Assembly: GCA_030598885.1 (NCBI GenBank)
Contig: JAUVOZ010000006.1
Span: forward strand, 1-24,654
Reading direction: 5' to 3'
Origin: Anaerolineae bacterium
GTDB taxonomy: Bacteria > Chloroflexota > Anaerolineae > Anaerolineales > E44-bin32
Length of the DNA: 24,654 nt
Of the stretch, positions 1-6,666 are shown piece by piece; the stretch's first letter is position 1; every line of letters starts with the position of its first letter. Below the pieces are notes generated by a model that searched no databases, was not told the origin of the DNA, and was given only the letters and a program-made list of their open reading frames with translations. The position numbers and the translations under genes were made by a program.

Positions 1-489
1 AGCGTCACCCCCCAGCGGGATGAGTGAAACTGTATCGCCCGGTCGCCCTTGTAGTTTCAGGGTCTCACCATTGCGAACGAGGGCTGCTTCCTGTGGTCCA
101 TCGATCAGTCGTACCTGAACGCCGGCAAGCTCAACCATGGCTGGGATAAGGAGGTTGGCCAGCGATTGGTCCCAGCGGGATCCCAGTCCGGCTAGGATCA
201 GCACTTCATTTACCCCACCTTCCACGGCGTAACGGAGGGCCAATTCGAGGTCGGTCTCATCCTTGCTCTCAGGGAACGGCACTACTGTTACCCCTTGCTG
301 TTCGAGGGCTTGCCGCTCTTGGATTTTAATCGAGTCGAAGTCGCCGATCAGCACGGCTGGTGTGAGGCCAAGGGTTTGGCAGTGTCGGGCGCCGCCATCT
401 GCAGCTATCAACCAGTCGTCAGGGCGAAGCCGGGTACGATCGATCTCTGGATGTGAGAATACTCCGTTGGCGAATATCACTGCACGCAC
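1..489 (-). CDS. thiN: Thiamine pyrophosphokinase, 3' end beyond the window
   Basis: This enzyme transfers pyrophosphate from ATP to thiamine to make thiamine pyrophosphate in the cytoplasm. The 163 codons visible cover most of the usual roughly 210-residue protein; the C-terminus lies outside the window. Family motifs appear in order: AADGGARH near residue 30, IGDFDS near 50, the acidic DETDLELAL near 80, and GLGSRWDQSLAN near 105, which matches the usual G-x-G-R-x-DH-x-L-x-N with H replaced by Q. I chose the GTG at 489-487 because an in-frame TAG lies just upstream and a GGAGGG Shine-Dalgarno stands 8 bases before it. Two more in-frame residues downstream is another GTG, so the start could shift by three codons. 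The gene is preceded by a TPP riboswitch, which fits its role. Family assignment is firm; the possibility that it heads a longer thiamine operon cannot be seen. Confidence 0.92.
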   Translation of the reverse strand, partial: MRAVIFANGVFSHPEIDRTRLRPDDWLIAADGGARHCQTLGLTPAVLIGDFDSIKIQERQALEQQGVTVVPFPESKDETDLELALRYAVEGGVNEVLILAGLGSRWDQSLANLLIPAMVELAGVQVRLIDGPQEAALVRNGETLKLQGRPGDTVSLIPLGGDA

Positions 490-496
490 AAGAAAA

Positions 497-552
497 TCCC
501 TCCACTATCTTCGCGGAGGGATAAGTATTCTTTCCAGTTGTCATCCCTCCGC
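497..552 (-). promoter_or_regulatory. Translational expression platform of the TPP riboswitch
   Basis: Three short elements can pair in two exclusive ways on the minus-strand transcript. The 3' end of the aptamer, GCGGAGGGA (552-544), is perfectly complementary over 9 bases to TCCCTCCGC (521-513). The same TCCCTCC is perfectly complementary over 7 bases to GGAGGGA (503-497), which is the Shine-Dalgarno of thiN. The expected logic is inference: without TPP the aptamer tail binds the middle element and the ribosome site is free; with TPP the tail stays in the aptamer and the middle element hides the ribosome site. No U-run follows, so this is translation control rather than termination. Confidence 0.8.
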
Positions 553-635
553 CGGCATTACCCGGATCAGGTTCTGCGGGTCGAGGGCTCTTCAGCCCTC
601 CTCTCAGCCCGTATTTAATAGGCTCCCCGAGCATT
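541..635 (-). promoter_or_regulatory. TPP riboswitch (THI element) upstream of thiN
   Basis: The minus strand carries the hallmark conserved blocks of the thiamine pyrophosphate aptamer: GGGGAGCC at the 5' side (about 631-621), GGGCTGAGAGG (about 612-600), a variable hairpin with GGGCT/AGCCC arms, then GACCC and GAACCTGATCCGGGTAATG, and finally GCCGGCGGAGGGA (about 556-544). These match the class consensus CUGAGA and the ACCUGAUC-x-GGxUAAU-x-CC-x-GCG-x-AGGGA segment. It lies between a sigma70-like promoter and the thiN start, so it should reduce thiamine pyrophosphokinase synthesis when the product is abundant. Confidence 0.96.
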
Positions 636-654
636 TTTTAGGTTGTCTTTCGTC

Positions 655-683
655 AGTATAGCCTGGGCGGTTATTGTGGTCAA
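655..683 (-). promoter_or_regulatory. Sigma70-like promoter of the riboswitch-thiN transcript
   Basis: On the minus strand TTGACC (683-678) is separated by exactly 17 bases from TATACT (660-655). Transcription would begin near 648, about 15 bases before the first conserved base of the TPP aptamer. Confidence 0.75.
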
Positions 684-753
684 GTATCGGTCGCGGCGTT
701 AACCCATTACACCCTAGTGGGTATACGAGCAGCCAGCGTTGAAATCGGATTGT

Positions 754-1392
754 TTAGTCAAGTGGCTGGCGGGGAATTTGGATAGTGCAGGTTGGGTCGC
801 CTTGGGCGATGCAACTGACCTCTTCGACCACGAAGTACTTACCGCCACTTACCCAAAAGAGCGATTCTTGGAGTACCCCGACCGACAGGTAGCAACAGGG
901 AGAGTCGGTCACCCGTCCCCAACACACTGGACAACGCTCAGTATGCCAGTTGAATCTATCTGGCTTTTCCTCGATCCAGACTACCTGGTCGGTGTAATTA
1001 TTCAAAAGCTCGGCGAATGCTTCAATACCGACCTTGATCTTCATTTTTAAGGGCAAGAGGCGAAAGGCTAGGTCAGCTATCCCCAGCACTGATCCGAACT
1101 CCCGTAGACCAAATTTAAAGCAGGCTCTACCGACCCGCAATGCCAGGCCTCGACCAGCGCGTGGACCGTACATGGTATCAAGTGCCTGGTGAATACTTCC
1201 CAGGTCATCGAAGCGGAAGCCAAGATCATATGTGTTTGGGGGGATGTTGTGGATCAGATTTTGAAGACCAGCCAGATTGAGAACCGCATTGACCCCATTG
1301 TGTCCAATGACCTCCTCCAGCGACAGCAGTATGATTCGCCCCATCTTGTTTGGGTAATAATAAGTCTGCTGTTCTTGTGCTGTGTCGGTCAT
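754..1392 (-). CDS. V4R-domain protein
   Basis: A 212-residue soluble protein. The last third carries the V4R (4-vinyl reductase) signature: cysteines in ERCPVCWGR near residue 155, then PCCYLSVGVLQE, then an E-x-x-C-x-A-x-GDPTC-like end (EEVSCIAQGDPTC). V4R proteins bind small ligands in several systems and share a fold and proposed ancestry with Bet3 of the eukaryotic TRAPP complex; that is known of the family. The N-terminal part (residues 20-130) resembles the helical Bet3/V4R frame but I cannot place residues in it. It follows a small GTPase and a DUF4388 protein on the same strand after a 253-base gap, so it may be part of the same signalling module or have its own promoter. No good Shine-Dalgarno precedes the ATG. 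Ligand and partner are unknown. Confidence 0.85.
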   Translation of the reverse strand: MTDTAQEQQTYYYPNKMGRIILLSLEEVIGHNGVNAVLNLAGLQNLIHNIPPNTYDLGFRFDDLGSIHQALDTMYGPRAGRGLALRVGRACFKFGLREFGSVLGIADLAFRLLPLKMKIKVGIEAFAELLNNYTDQVVWIEEKPDRFNWHTERCPVCWGRVTDSPCCYLSVGVLQESLFWVSGGKYFVVEEVSCIAQGDPTCTIQIPRQPLD

Positions 1393-1522
1393 ATGTATGA
1401 CTCGTTTTGCGGGAAGGACATTTCTCCGATAGGGTCAGGATGCTGCATCTTCTTCGCTCTATGGAAGCCCAAAACGTCCTAAGTATTCAAGGTATGGTAC
1501 GACCTTGCGCACCTAATCGTCA

Positions 1523-1552
1523 TTTGTAGATAAGTTTTGAAGCATGGGTCAA
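1523..1552 (-). promoter_or_regulatory. Candidate promoter for the V4R gene
   Basis: In the 253-base gap between the GTPase and V4R genes the minus strand shows TTGACC (1552-1547), an 18-base spacer and TACAAA (1528-1523). The leader would be about 125 bases. The -10 match is only moderate. No small ORF with a ribosome site was found in the gap. Confidence 0.3.
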
Positions 1553-1645
1553 GCGTTCCATCTGCGTCGGTTTCGTGGCGTTCAAAGTGCTCATTTGTGA
1601 TGAGGGCGCGCACAGTGTACCGCCGGCGGGTTGGGATGCGACCGG

Positions 1646-2182
1646 CTACTCCTTATCTTTCATCTCTTCAAGGATACTATAGAGAAGCTCGAGGAGAACC
1701 TTTTTGACCGCTTCCCTATCTGTGGCTACACAGGGGAGCATTTTGACCTTACTATCAAGCTTAAGGGCAATACGTAAGTCATCTACCTCCCAGGCGTCCT
1801 CGTGATCTTGTTTGTTTGCGGCTACGACGTAGGGAGTAGGGGCATAAGCCCGGAAGGTCTGTAAGATTCCCCGGGCTTCACGGAAAGTTTCTGGGCGAGC
1901 GCTGTCCACCATCACAATGAAGCCCAGCATACCCTCGCTGAGGATCTCCCACATGAAGTCGAAACGTTTCTGACCTGGTGTTCCAAACAGATAAAGCACC
2001 AGGTCGTCATCGACTGTGATGCGGCCAAAATCCATCGCTACCGTTGTGGTTTCTTTTACCCGCTCTGCCTCAGTTGAGATTTTACGTTCGGTGGAGACAA
2101 CGTCGATCTCACTGACTGAGCAGATGAAAGCGGTTTTGCCACTGTTGAAGGGACCAGTAACGACCATCTTAACGGTTTGCAT
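1646..2182 (-). CDS. Small Ras/MglA-like GTPase
   Basis: A 178-residue stand-alone GTPase, the usual size for bacterial Gtr1/MglA/CvnD-type proteins. The nucleotide motifs are complete: G1 GPFNSGKT (residues 10-17), a Thr cluster for G2 (45-47), G3 GTPGQ (67-71) with the Gln that lines up with Ras Gln61, G4 NKQD (123-126), and a G5-like CVAT (151-154). G3 reads GTPGQ instead of the Ras DTAGQ, which is typical of this bacterial branch. It acts as a GTP-dependent switch, probably in polarity or signal relay (inference). It begins 13 bases after the DUF4388 gene with an AAGGA ribosome site, so the two are cotranscribed. No roadblock/MglB-type activator gene is present beside it; the next gene encodes a V4R protein instead. 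Confidence 0.93.
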   Translation of the reverse strand: MQTVKMVVTGPFNSGKTAFICSVSEIDVVSTERKISTEAERVKETTTVAMDFGRITVDDDLVLYLFGTPGQKRFDFMWEILSEGMLGFIVMVDSARPETFREARGILQTFRAYAPTPYVVAANKQDHEDAWEVDDLRIALKLDSKVKMLPCVATDREAVKKVLLELLYSILEEMKDKE

Positions 2183-2195
2183 GGGCGATCCTTAC

Positions 2196-3011
2196 CTACA
2201 TAGACCGGATACGGTCGATCAATCGGTTGACCAGTGAAGTTTGTTTTTTCTTATCGACTGGGGGAAGGCGCCGGGCTTGCATCGGCAGTGGCATCCCTTC
2301 CGGTCGTACGATATCAATTAATCCAGCCTGCAGAAGTCCATATACGATACGTCGGATCTCAAGGTCATTCATCTTGTTGGTTTTAGCAATCTGATGGATG
2401 GTGTTCTTCGGGTTGATATAGGAGACGACTTTCCACTCCTCCACGGTTAGTTGGACATCGCGTATATTGGCATCTGGTCGTTCTACGAAATCGAGCGCCA
2501 TGTTCAGATTGGGGATTTCTTCCTGTAGATATTCCCACTCTTGCACATGACGGGAGCCCTCCATGATGATGTTTTCAAGGTCTAGACGGATGGTTATCGA
2601 ATCCTCGGGTGGCAATACATCGGCATCGAATCGAAAGAAACCGTCGATCCAAGTAAATAATTGGTAGACAGTGCCCAGGACGTATTTTCGTATGCCGATG
2701 AGAATATCCGGCTGAGTTAGATATCCGGCGTTGATTAAAAGTAAACCGAGTTCTTTATCGCTCTTATCGCCGGTGTGTGATCTGATCACCTGAGCTTGCT
2801 TGGGTGTTATCTTGCCCGATTCGGTTAGGATGCCAATCAGTGTACCGTCTTTGTTGCTCAACTGGGCGTAGATAAGCTTACCGCTATTAAAGGAAATCCA
2901 AGCAACATCCTTGGGCCCCTCGACTGTGAGTGTCCCAGTTTTTCGGGCCAGGTTGATTAAGTTGAGCAATTGTGTGACGGTGACGTCTCGTAGGTTGCCC
3001 TTGAGCGCCAT
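2196..3011 (-). CDS. DUF4388 (PATAN-domain) protein with C-terminal winged helix
   Basis: A 271-residue protein. Residues 1-110 form a DUF4388/PATAN domain, recognised by the opening pattern LKGNLRDVTVTQLLNLINLA, followed by RKTGTLTV and the AWISFNSGKLIYAQ strand pair. Residues about 190-240 look like a winged helix (LTVEEWKVVSYI, then HQIAKT and LLQAGLIDIV). PATAN proteins are signal-output or adaptor proteins often found with receiver domains or small GTPases; this copy has no receiver domain of its own. It is the first gene of the cluster. The ATG at 3011 has an AAGAGG ribosome site 5 bases upstream, and a TATAAG -10-like box lies at 3072-3067 without a convincing -35. Its exact target is unknown. 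Confidence 0.88.
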   Translation of the reverse strand: MALKGNLRDVTVTQLLNLINLARKTGTLTVEGPKDVAWISFNSGKLIYAQLSNKDGTLIGILTESGKITPKQAQVIRSHTGDKSDKELGLLLINAGYLTQPDILIGIRKYVLGTVYQLFTWIDGFFRFDADVLPPEDSITIRLDLENIIMEGSRHVQEWEYLQEEIPNLNMALDFVERPDANIRDVQLTVEEWKVVSYINPKNTIHQIAKTNKMNDLEIRRIVYGLLQAGLIDIVRPEGMPLPMQARRLPPVDKKKQTSLVNRLIDRIRSM

Positions 3012-3219
3012 ATAGGCCTCTTACGACATGATGCGTTGGCTATCAGCCCAGGTTGATTTTTGATCGCTTATATCGCGCCCAATTCAACCGGTTGGGTTGT
3101 GAATAGCACCATTAGTATACGCTATCGGGTGGCGGGATTATACCTGTACGGAGGTAGCATTGCAAACCATTATCTCCAAAGCGGTGTTAATAAAAAATAT
3201 CATGGCGAGGTAAGTGACA

Positions 3220-3228
3220 TGATACAAT
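3220..3228 (+). promoter_or_regulatory. Candidate extended -10 promoter of the DUF3048 lipoprotein gene
   Basis: TGA followed directly by TACAAT (3223-3228) forms a TGn extended -10 element. No good -35 is seen. The predicted start of transcription near 3235 leaves a short leader holding GGGGG (3247-3251), 6 bases before ATG 3258. This supports that start over upstream in-frame ATG codons. Confidence 0.45.
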
Positions 3229-3257
3229 CTCGGCATCTTCCATTTTGGGGGTACTTG

Positions 3258-4448
3258 ATGTTTCGATTGAAGCATTTACGGCATCTGACGGTGTTTGCCT
3301 TGCTGGCAGTCGCCGCTTGTGGTCGACAATCGACGGTAACTGTGACTGTCGACCCCACGGATACAACTGTTTCGGAACAACCGACAGCAACTTTAGTTCA
3401 ATCTCATCCGACCATTGAAGCACCGCCGTCTCCGATTGTTTTACCGACATCCACCGAGATCGCCGCTTCTGGACCGACTGATTATCCTGCTGGTGTCAAC
3501 CCCCTCACCGGCCTGGAGGTGGCTTCGCCCGAGAAATTAGAAAGACGACCACTGTTGATCAAGGTCTCGAATTTCCCGCGTGGCAACCGACCTCAATGGG
3601 GGTTGTCGTTGGCAGACCTGGTGTTTGAGCACTATACCGAAGCCGGATCGACCCGGTTTTCGGCTCTGTTCTTCGGCTCAGATGCGGAGCGTGTGGGACC
3701 GATCCGGTCGGCGCGCTTCTTCGATGTTGAATTGATACGCATGTACAACGCTATCTTCGCTTTCGGTAGCGCCGATTCCCGGGTACGGGCGCGCATCTAT
3801 GGCTCTGAGTGGGCTACTCTGGCGGTCTCCGAGTTCCCGGCCGGATGCCCTCCGATGTGTCGCTTCGATCCTGCCAACTACAATCATTTGGTGGCTAGGA
3901 CAGCAGACCTGCAGGCGTATAGCGAGGGCTTAGGGGTGTCGAATGATCGACCTCCGTTGGAGGGGATGGCCTTTGATTATCAAGTCCCCCAAGGGGGAGA
4001 ACCCGGTCTCCAGCTAGACCTGCGGTACTCATTGGCGGCCTTTAACCAATGGACCTATGACACGGAGAGTGGATTGTACCTCCGAGCCCAGGAGACAGGC
4101 GTTGATCAGTTCGAAGTGGCGCTGCTCGAAGATGCTCTCACTGGCCAGCGTATTACTGCGTCCAATGTGATCGTGATTTTCGTCCTTCATGAGTACTACC
4201 TGGTCTCCCCGGAGATGATCGATATCCGGATCTATGGTCGTGGGCCGGCTTTAGTCTTCCGCGATGGACAAGTCTTTTCAGTCACCTGGGTGCGCGATGG
4301 TCAGTATAATGTGCTGACCTTCGAGACCGACGATGGCCAGACTTTCCCTATGAAGCCTGGCAATTCCTGGATTGAGGTCGTTGGGAGCACGTCGGGGATT
4401 GAAGTTCCTGAGGCCGATGCCTGGACAGTCCGTTTCAGCATTCCATAG
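3258..4448 (+). CDS. DUF3048 (YerB-like) lipoprotein
   Basis: A 396-residue lipoprotein. The start chosen gives a textbook signal: MFRLKHLRHL, a hydrophobic run, then lipobox VAAC with Cys near residue 20. A Thr/Pro-rich linker (residues 25-75) keeps the domain away from the membrane. The DUF3048 domain follows, opening with YPAGVNPLTGLE, then RPLLIKVSNFP, RPQWGLSLADLVFEH and RVGPIRSARFFD, and ends with the DUF3048 C-terminal part. Bacillus YerB belongs to this family; its biochemical role is unsettled. The reading frame stays open upstream to 3060 and contains another ATG at 3219 with GAGG 8 bases ahead, which would add 13 residues before the signal and remains possible. A strong inverted repeat follows the stop codon. 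Confidence 0.9.
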   Translation: MFRLKHLRHLTVFALLAVAACGRQSTVTVTVDPTDTTVSEQPTATLVQSHPTIEAPPSPIVLPTSTEIAASGPTDYPAGVNPLTGLEVASPEKLERRPLLIKVSNFPRGNRPQWGLSLADLVFEHYTEAGSTRFSALFFGSDAERVGPIRSARFFDVELIRMYNAIFAFGSADSRVRARIYGSEWATLAVSEFPAGCPPMCRFDPANYNHLVARTADLQAYSEGLGVSNDRPPLEGMAFDYQVPQGGEPGLQLDLRYSLAAFNQWTYDTESGLYLRAQETGVDQFEVALLEDALTGQRITASNVIVIFVLHEYYLVSPEMIDIRIYGRGPALVFRDGQVFSVTWVRDGQYNVLTFETDDGQTFPMKPGNSWIEVVGSTSGIEVPEADAWTVRFSIP

Positions 4449-4473
4449 ACATTGGAATGAAACAATACAGCCA

Positions 4474-4502
4474 CACCCCGGGAGCTTCATGCTCCCGGGG
4501 TG
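4474..4502 (+). terminator. GC-rich hairpin after the DUF3048 gene
   Basis: Arms CACCCCGGGAGC (4474-4485) and GCTCCCGGGGTG (4491-4502) are perfectly complementary over 12 bases around a TTCAT loop. Outer ACAGC and GCTGT can extend the stem across a small bulge. A second weak hairpin CGGGA/TCCCG (4511-4527) is followed by ATTTTTAT. The first stem has no U-run of its own. It lies between two convergent genes, so it may serve both strands. Confidence 0.6.
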
Positions 4503-4560
4503 CTGTAATACGGGATTTAACCTCCCGGATTTTTATAAAGTAACGGATTATTTGGGCGGT

Positions 4561-5169
4561 TTAGGTCCTCCAACCACCACGTAGTTGACGTACATGATCG
4601 ACAGTGATAAAGGCTTCGGGATCAGTGTTGACGACTTGCCGCTTGACCTGCTCAACCTGACGTCGCGGCACATAACAAAGGATGACGCTTACCGTGCCCG
4701 ATCTCCCTTGCCCTGAGTATTCAGTCGCTCCATGTCCGTGCCCATGTAGGGACTCAAGGATGGCAGTCCCACGCTGGGCGCTGGTGATACGAAGCAGGCT
4801 GTGACCCGGAGCGAGCTTGGCTTCAATCGCCATACCAAGCACATTGCCGGTAGCTAAACCGGCAGCATAAGCGACCAGATTCCATGGATTCTGCAGGTTC
4901 CCAAGGACACCGGCAATAGTGATGACAAACAGAGAGGAATGCAAGATTCCCAGGAACCATGCTGTAGCCCGGTGGCCCCGCACAACGGTCAGCATACGCA
5001 GAGTGGCGAGGGTCAAATTGATCGTACGGAGACCATAAATCAACAGGGGGACGATCGTCGACGGGATGACCCCCCAATCAAGGCCTATGGCTGAGAGACC
5101 GGTGGTGCTATTGATGGCGGTGATATAGCCCGTCAAGTTGGATATTAATGAGATGATCGAGTGGTTCAT
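4561..5169 (-). CDS. UPF0316 membrane protein (DUF5698 + DUF2179), second of a tandem pair
   Basis: A 202-residue integral membrane protein. After a 30-residue N-terminal extension come about three hydrophobic segments (near residues 35-60, 72-92 and 95-118), containing family pattern LRTINLTLATLRMLTVVRG and NPWNLVAYAAGLATGNVLGM. A soluble C-terminal DUF2179-type domain follows (RGTAILESL, GRSGTVSVILCYVPRR, DPEAFITVDHVR). The family has no assigned biochemical activity; DUF2179 resembles PII-like ligand-binding folds. I chose the ATG at 5169, 7 bases after the stop of the upstream paralogue; an in-frame ATG at 5220 would overlap that gene by 44 bases. The ribosome site is weak, so translation may depend on coupling to the upstream gene. 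Confidence 0.85.
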   Translation of the reverse strand: MNHSIISLISNLTGYITAINSTTGLSAIGLDWGVIPSTIVPLLIYGLRTINLTLATLRMLTVVRGHRATAWFLGILHSSLFVITIAGVLGNLQNPWNLVAYAAGLATGNVLGMAIEAKLAPGHSLLRITSAQRGTAILESLHGHGHGATEYSGQGRSGTVSVILCYVPRRQVEQVKRQVVNTDPEAFITVDHVRQLRGGWRT

Positions 5170-5176
5170 GTCAAGC

Positions 5177-5704
5177 TCACGCTCGCCAGTAGCCTCGGTG
5201 GAGTGGGCGAATATCCTCAACCGTTAGGAAAGCGTCGGGATCGATCTCGTATACCTTTCGCCGGACATGGTTAATATCCCGGCGTTTGACGCTGCAGTTG
5301 ATCACAGAAACTGTGCCGTCTTTACCGCGCCCCGGGAGTTCGGTGGCGGCATAGCCAGCGCTGCGGATGGCCTCAGCGATGGCGTTGCCGAGGCGAGAAC
5401 TGATAATTCGCATATGTCCATAGCCGATCGCCAAGCGTTCCTCAATCACCATACCTACAACATTACCGGTAGCAAAGCCGCAGGCGTAGCCGATCACGTT
5501 CCACAGATTATCGAGGTTGCTGAGCACACTGGTGATAGCCACTACCCACAAGGCCGATTGGAAGAAGCCCAGGATCCAGGCTAAAAGTTTGCGACCGCGA
5601 ATAACAAACAGCACTCGTAATGTATCGAGGGACATATCTGTCACGCGCATAAGGAATATAATTAATGGCATTAAAGCGGTGGGGATTGCCAACCAATTGA
5701 GCAT
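5177..5704 (-). CDS. UPF0316 membrane protein (DUF5698 + DUF2179), first of a tandem pair
   Basis: A 175-residue paralogue of the next gene. It has hydrophobic segments near residues 5-22, 37-57 and 60-85, pattern LRVLFVIRGRKLLAW, then NLWNVIGYACGFATGNVVGM, and the soluble DUF2179-type end (GRGKDGTVSVINCSVKRRD, DPDAFLTVEDIR). The ATG at 5704 is favoured by a perfect AGGAGG 6 bases upstream; the frame is open to 5785, which would give an unlikely charged N-terminal extension. The two proteins align along their whole length apart from the extra N-terminus of the second, so they arose by duplication and may form a heteromer (inference). Function unknown. Confidence 0.88.
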   Translation of the reverse strand: MLNWLAIPTALMPLIIFLMRVTDMSLDTLRVLFVIRGRKLLAWILGFFQSALWVVAITSVLSNLDNLWNVIGYACGFATGNVVGMVIEERLAIGYGHMRIISSRLGNAIAEAIRSAGYAATELPGRGKDGTVSVINCSVKRRDINHVRRKVYEIDPDAFLTVEDIRPLHRGYWRA

Positions 5705-5778
5705 GATGATCCTCCTGAGCCAATCAGGACTAGCAAAGAGTGAGATGGTGCCTTCTTTAAGTAGGCTTGAGCGCGGCG

Positions 5779-5789
5779 GTATCATACCA
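5779..5789. repeat. Short palindrome GGTATCATACC upstream of the UPF0316 pair
   Basis: A perfect 11-base inverted repeat with one central base. On the minus strand it contains TATGAT, a possible -10 box for the UPF0316 operon, so it could be an operator overlapping the promoter. No convincing -35 is present at the right distance. This is only a suggestion. Confidence 0.3.
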
Positions 5790-5890
5790 CGGGGCGTATA
5801 TGGTGCCTAATTACTGGTTGATAAAGATAATGCCATCCCCTTATATACCATTCCCCTTCCCGCATTTGGGTTTTTTAGTGCAGTCATCAT

Positions 5891-5920
5891 TTGGTTTCCC
5901 ACAGCAATCAGGGGCATAAT
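5891..5920 (+). promoter_or_regulatory. Candidate promoter of lutA, leaderless geometry
   Basis: TTGGTT (5891-5896), an 18-base spacer and CATAAT (5915-5920) precede ATG 5929 by 8 bases. Transcription would begin at or very near the start codon, and there is no ribosome site at a usable distance from that ATG. Confidence 0.5.
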
Positions 5921-5928
5921 TGATCGCT

Positions 5929-6666
5929 ATGTCTAAGACTGTCCAACTTTTCGTAACTTGTCTTATCGACAGTCTGTTCCCCGAAATTGGGGAGGCGGTG
6001 GTCGAAGTATTGATGCGAGCCGGTGTTCAGGTCGCCATTCCTCAGGAACAGACTTGCTGCGGGCAACCGGCTTTCAACGCTGGCTATCGCGGACCGGCGC
6101 GCAAGATGGCTCGTCATACCATTGAAGTGCTAGAAGACACGGTTGGACCAGTGGTGGTGCCCTCTGGCTCATGTGCGGGGATGATCCGCCATGGCTACCT
6201 TGAACTCTTCGCCGACGATCCGACCTGGCTGCTGCGCGCCAACATGCTTGCCGAGCGGACCTATGAGTTGAGCGAATTCCTCGTCGATCAGCTCGGAGTG
6301 GTTGACCTTGGCGCCTCCTTTATTGGTCGATTAGCCTATCATCCTTCCTGTCACCTATTGCGCGGACTGGGAGTCGATCATCAGCCGCTGGACTTGCTGG
6401 AGGGGGTGGCGATGGCCCAAGTGCATCGTTTGAAACCTGAGTGTTGTGGTTTCGGAGGCGTATTCGCCGTTGACCAGCCTGAAATATCGACGGAGATGCT
6501 TAAGCGCAAGCTAGCGGAGATCAACCAATCCGAGGCAGGAGTAGTCGTTGGTTGTGATGTTAGCTGCTTAATGCATATTGAGGGAGGTTTACGACATATC
6601 GGCTCTTCGGTTCGATGTGCTCATCTGGCTCAGGTGCTAGCGGGGCGGGAGGCGACCTTGCGATGA
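5929..6666 (+). CDS. lutA: L-lactate utilization protein LutA (CCG-domain Fe-S subunit)
   Basis: A 245-residue subunit of the LutABC lactate oxidation complex, which oxidises L-lactate to pyruvate. The two cysteine-rich CCG domains are clear: QTCCGQPAFNAG with Cys43-Cys44 and ECCGFGG with Cys172-Cys173, plus Cys in FVTCL near the N-terminus, SGSCAGMIRH and PSCHLLRGL. This is the arrangement seen in LutA and in the C-terminal half of glycolate oxidase GlcF. The ATG at 5929 gives the usual N-terminus; a TTG at 5920 with GGGG 5 bases upstream is an alternative start adding three residues. The gene overlaps lutB by ATGA, so the two are translationally coupled. No lactate permease or GntR-type regulator gene lies adjacent. 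Confidence 0.93.
   Translation: MSKTVQLFVTCLIDSLFPEIGEAVVEVLMRAGVQVAIPQEQTCCGQPAFNAGYRGPARKMARHTIEVLEDTVGPVVVPSGSCAGMIRHGYLELFADDPTWLLRANMLAERTYELSEFLVDQLGVVDLGASFIGRLAYHPSCHLLRGLGVDHQPLDLLEGVAMAQVHRLKPECCGFGGVFAVDQPEISTEMLKRKLAEINQSEAGVVVGCDVSCLMHIEGGLRHIGSSVRCAHLAQVLAGREATLR

Noticed and set aside
263..661. 132-codon plus-strand reading frame
   Set aside because: It runs antisense through thiN, the riboswitch and its promoter, and the product looks like no protein family.
1393..1645. Possible small roadblock/MglB gene between the GTPase and V4R genes
   Set aside because: The gap is too short for the usual 110-130 residues and no frame with a ribosome site was found.
3060..3257. N-terminal extension of the DUF3048 protein from an upstream start
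   Set aside because: The extension lacks domain character and would bury the lipoprotein signal; the start at 3258 has GGGGG and a clean signal peptide.
4823..5077. 84-codon minus-strand frame inside the second UPF0316 gene
   Set aside because: It is an alternate-frame shadow of the real gene with no family resemblance.
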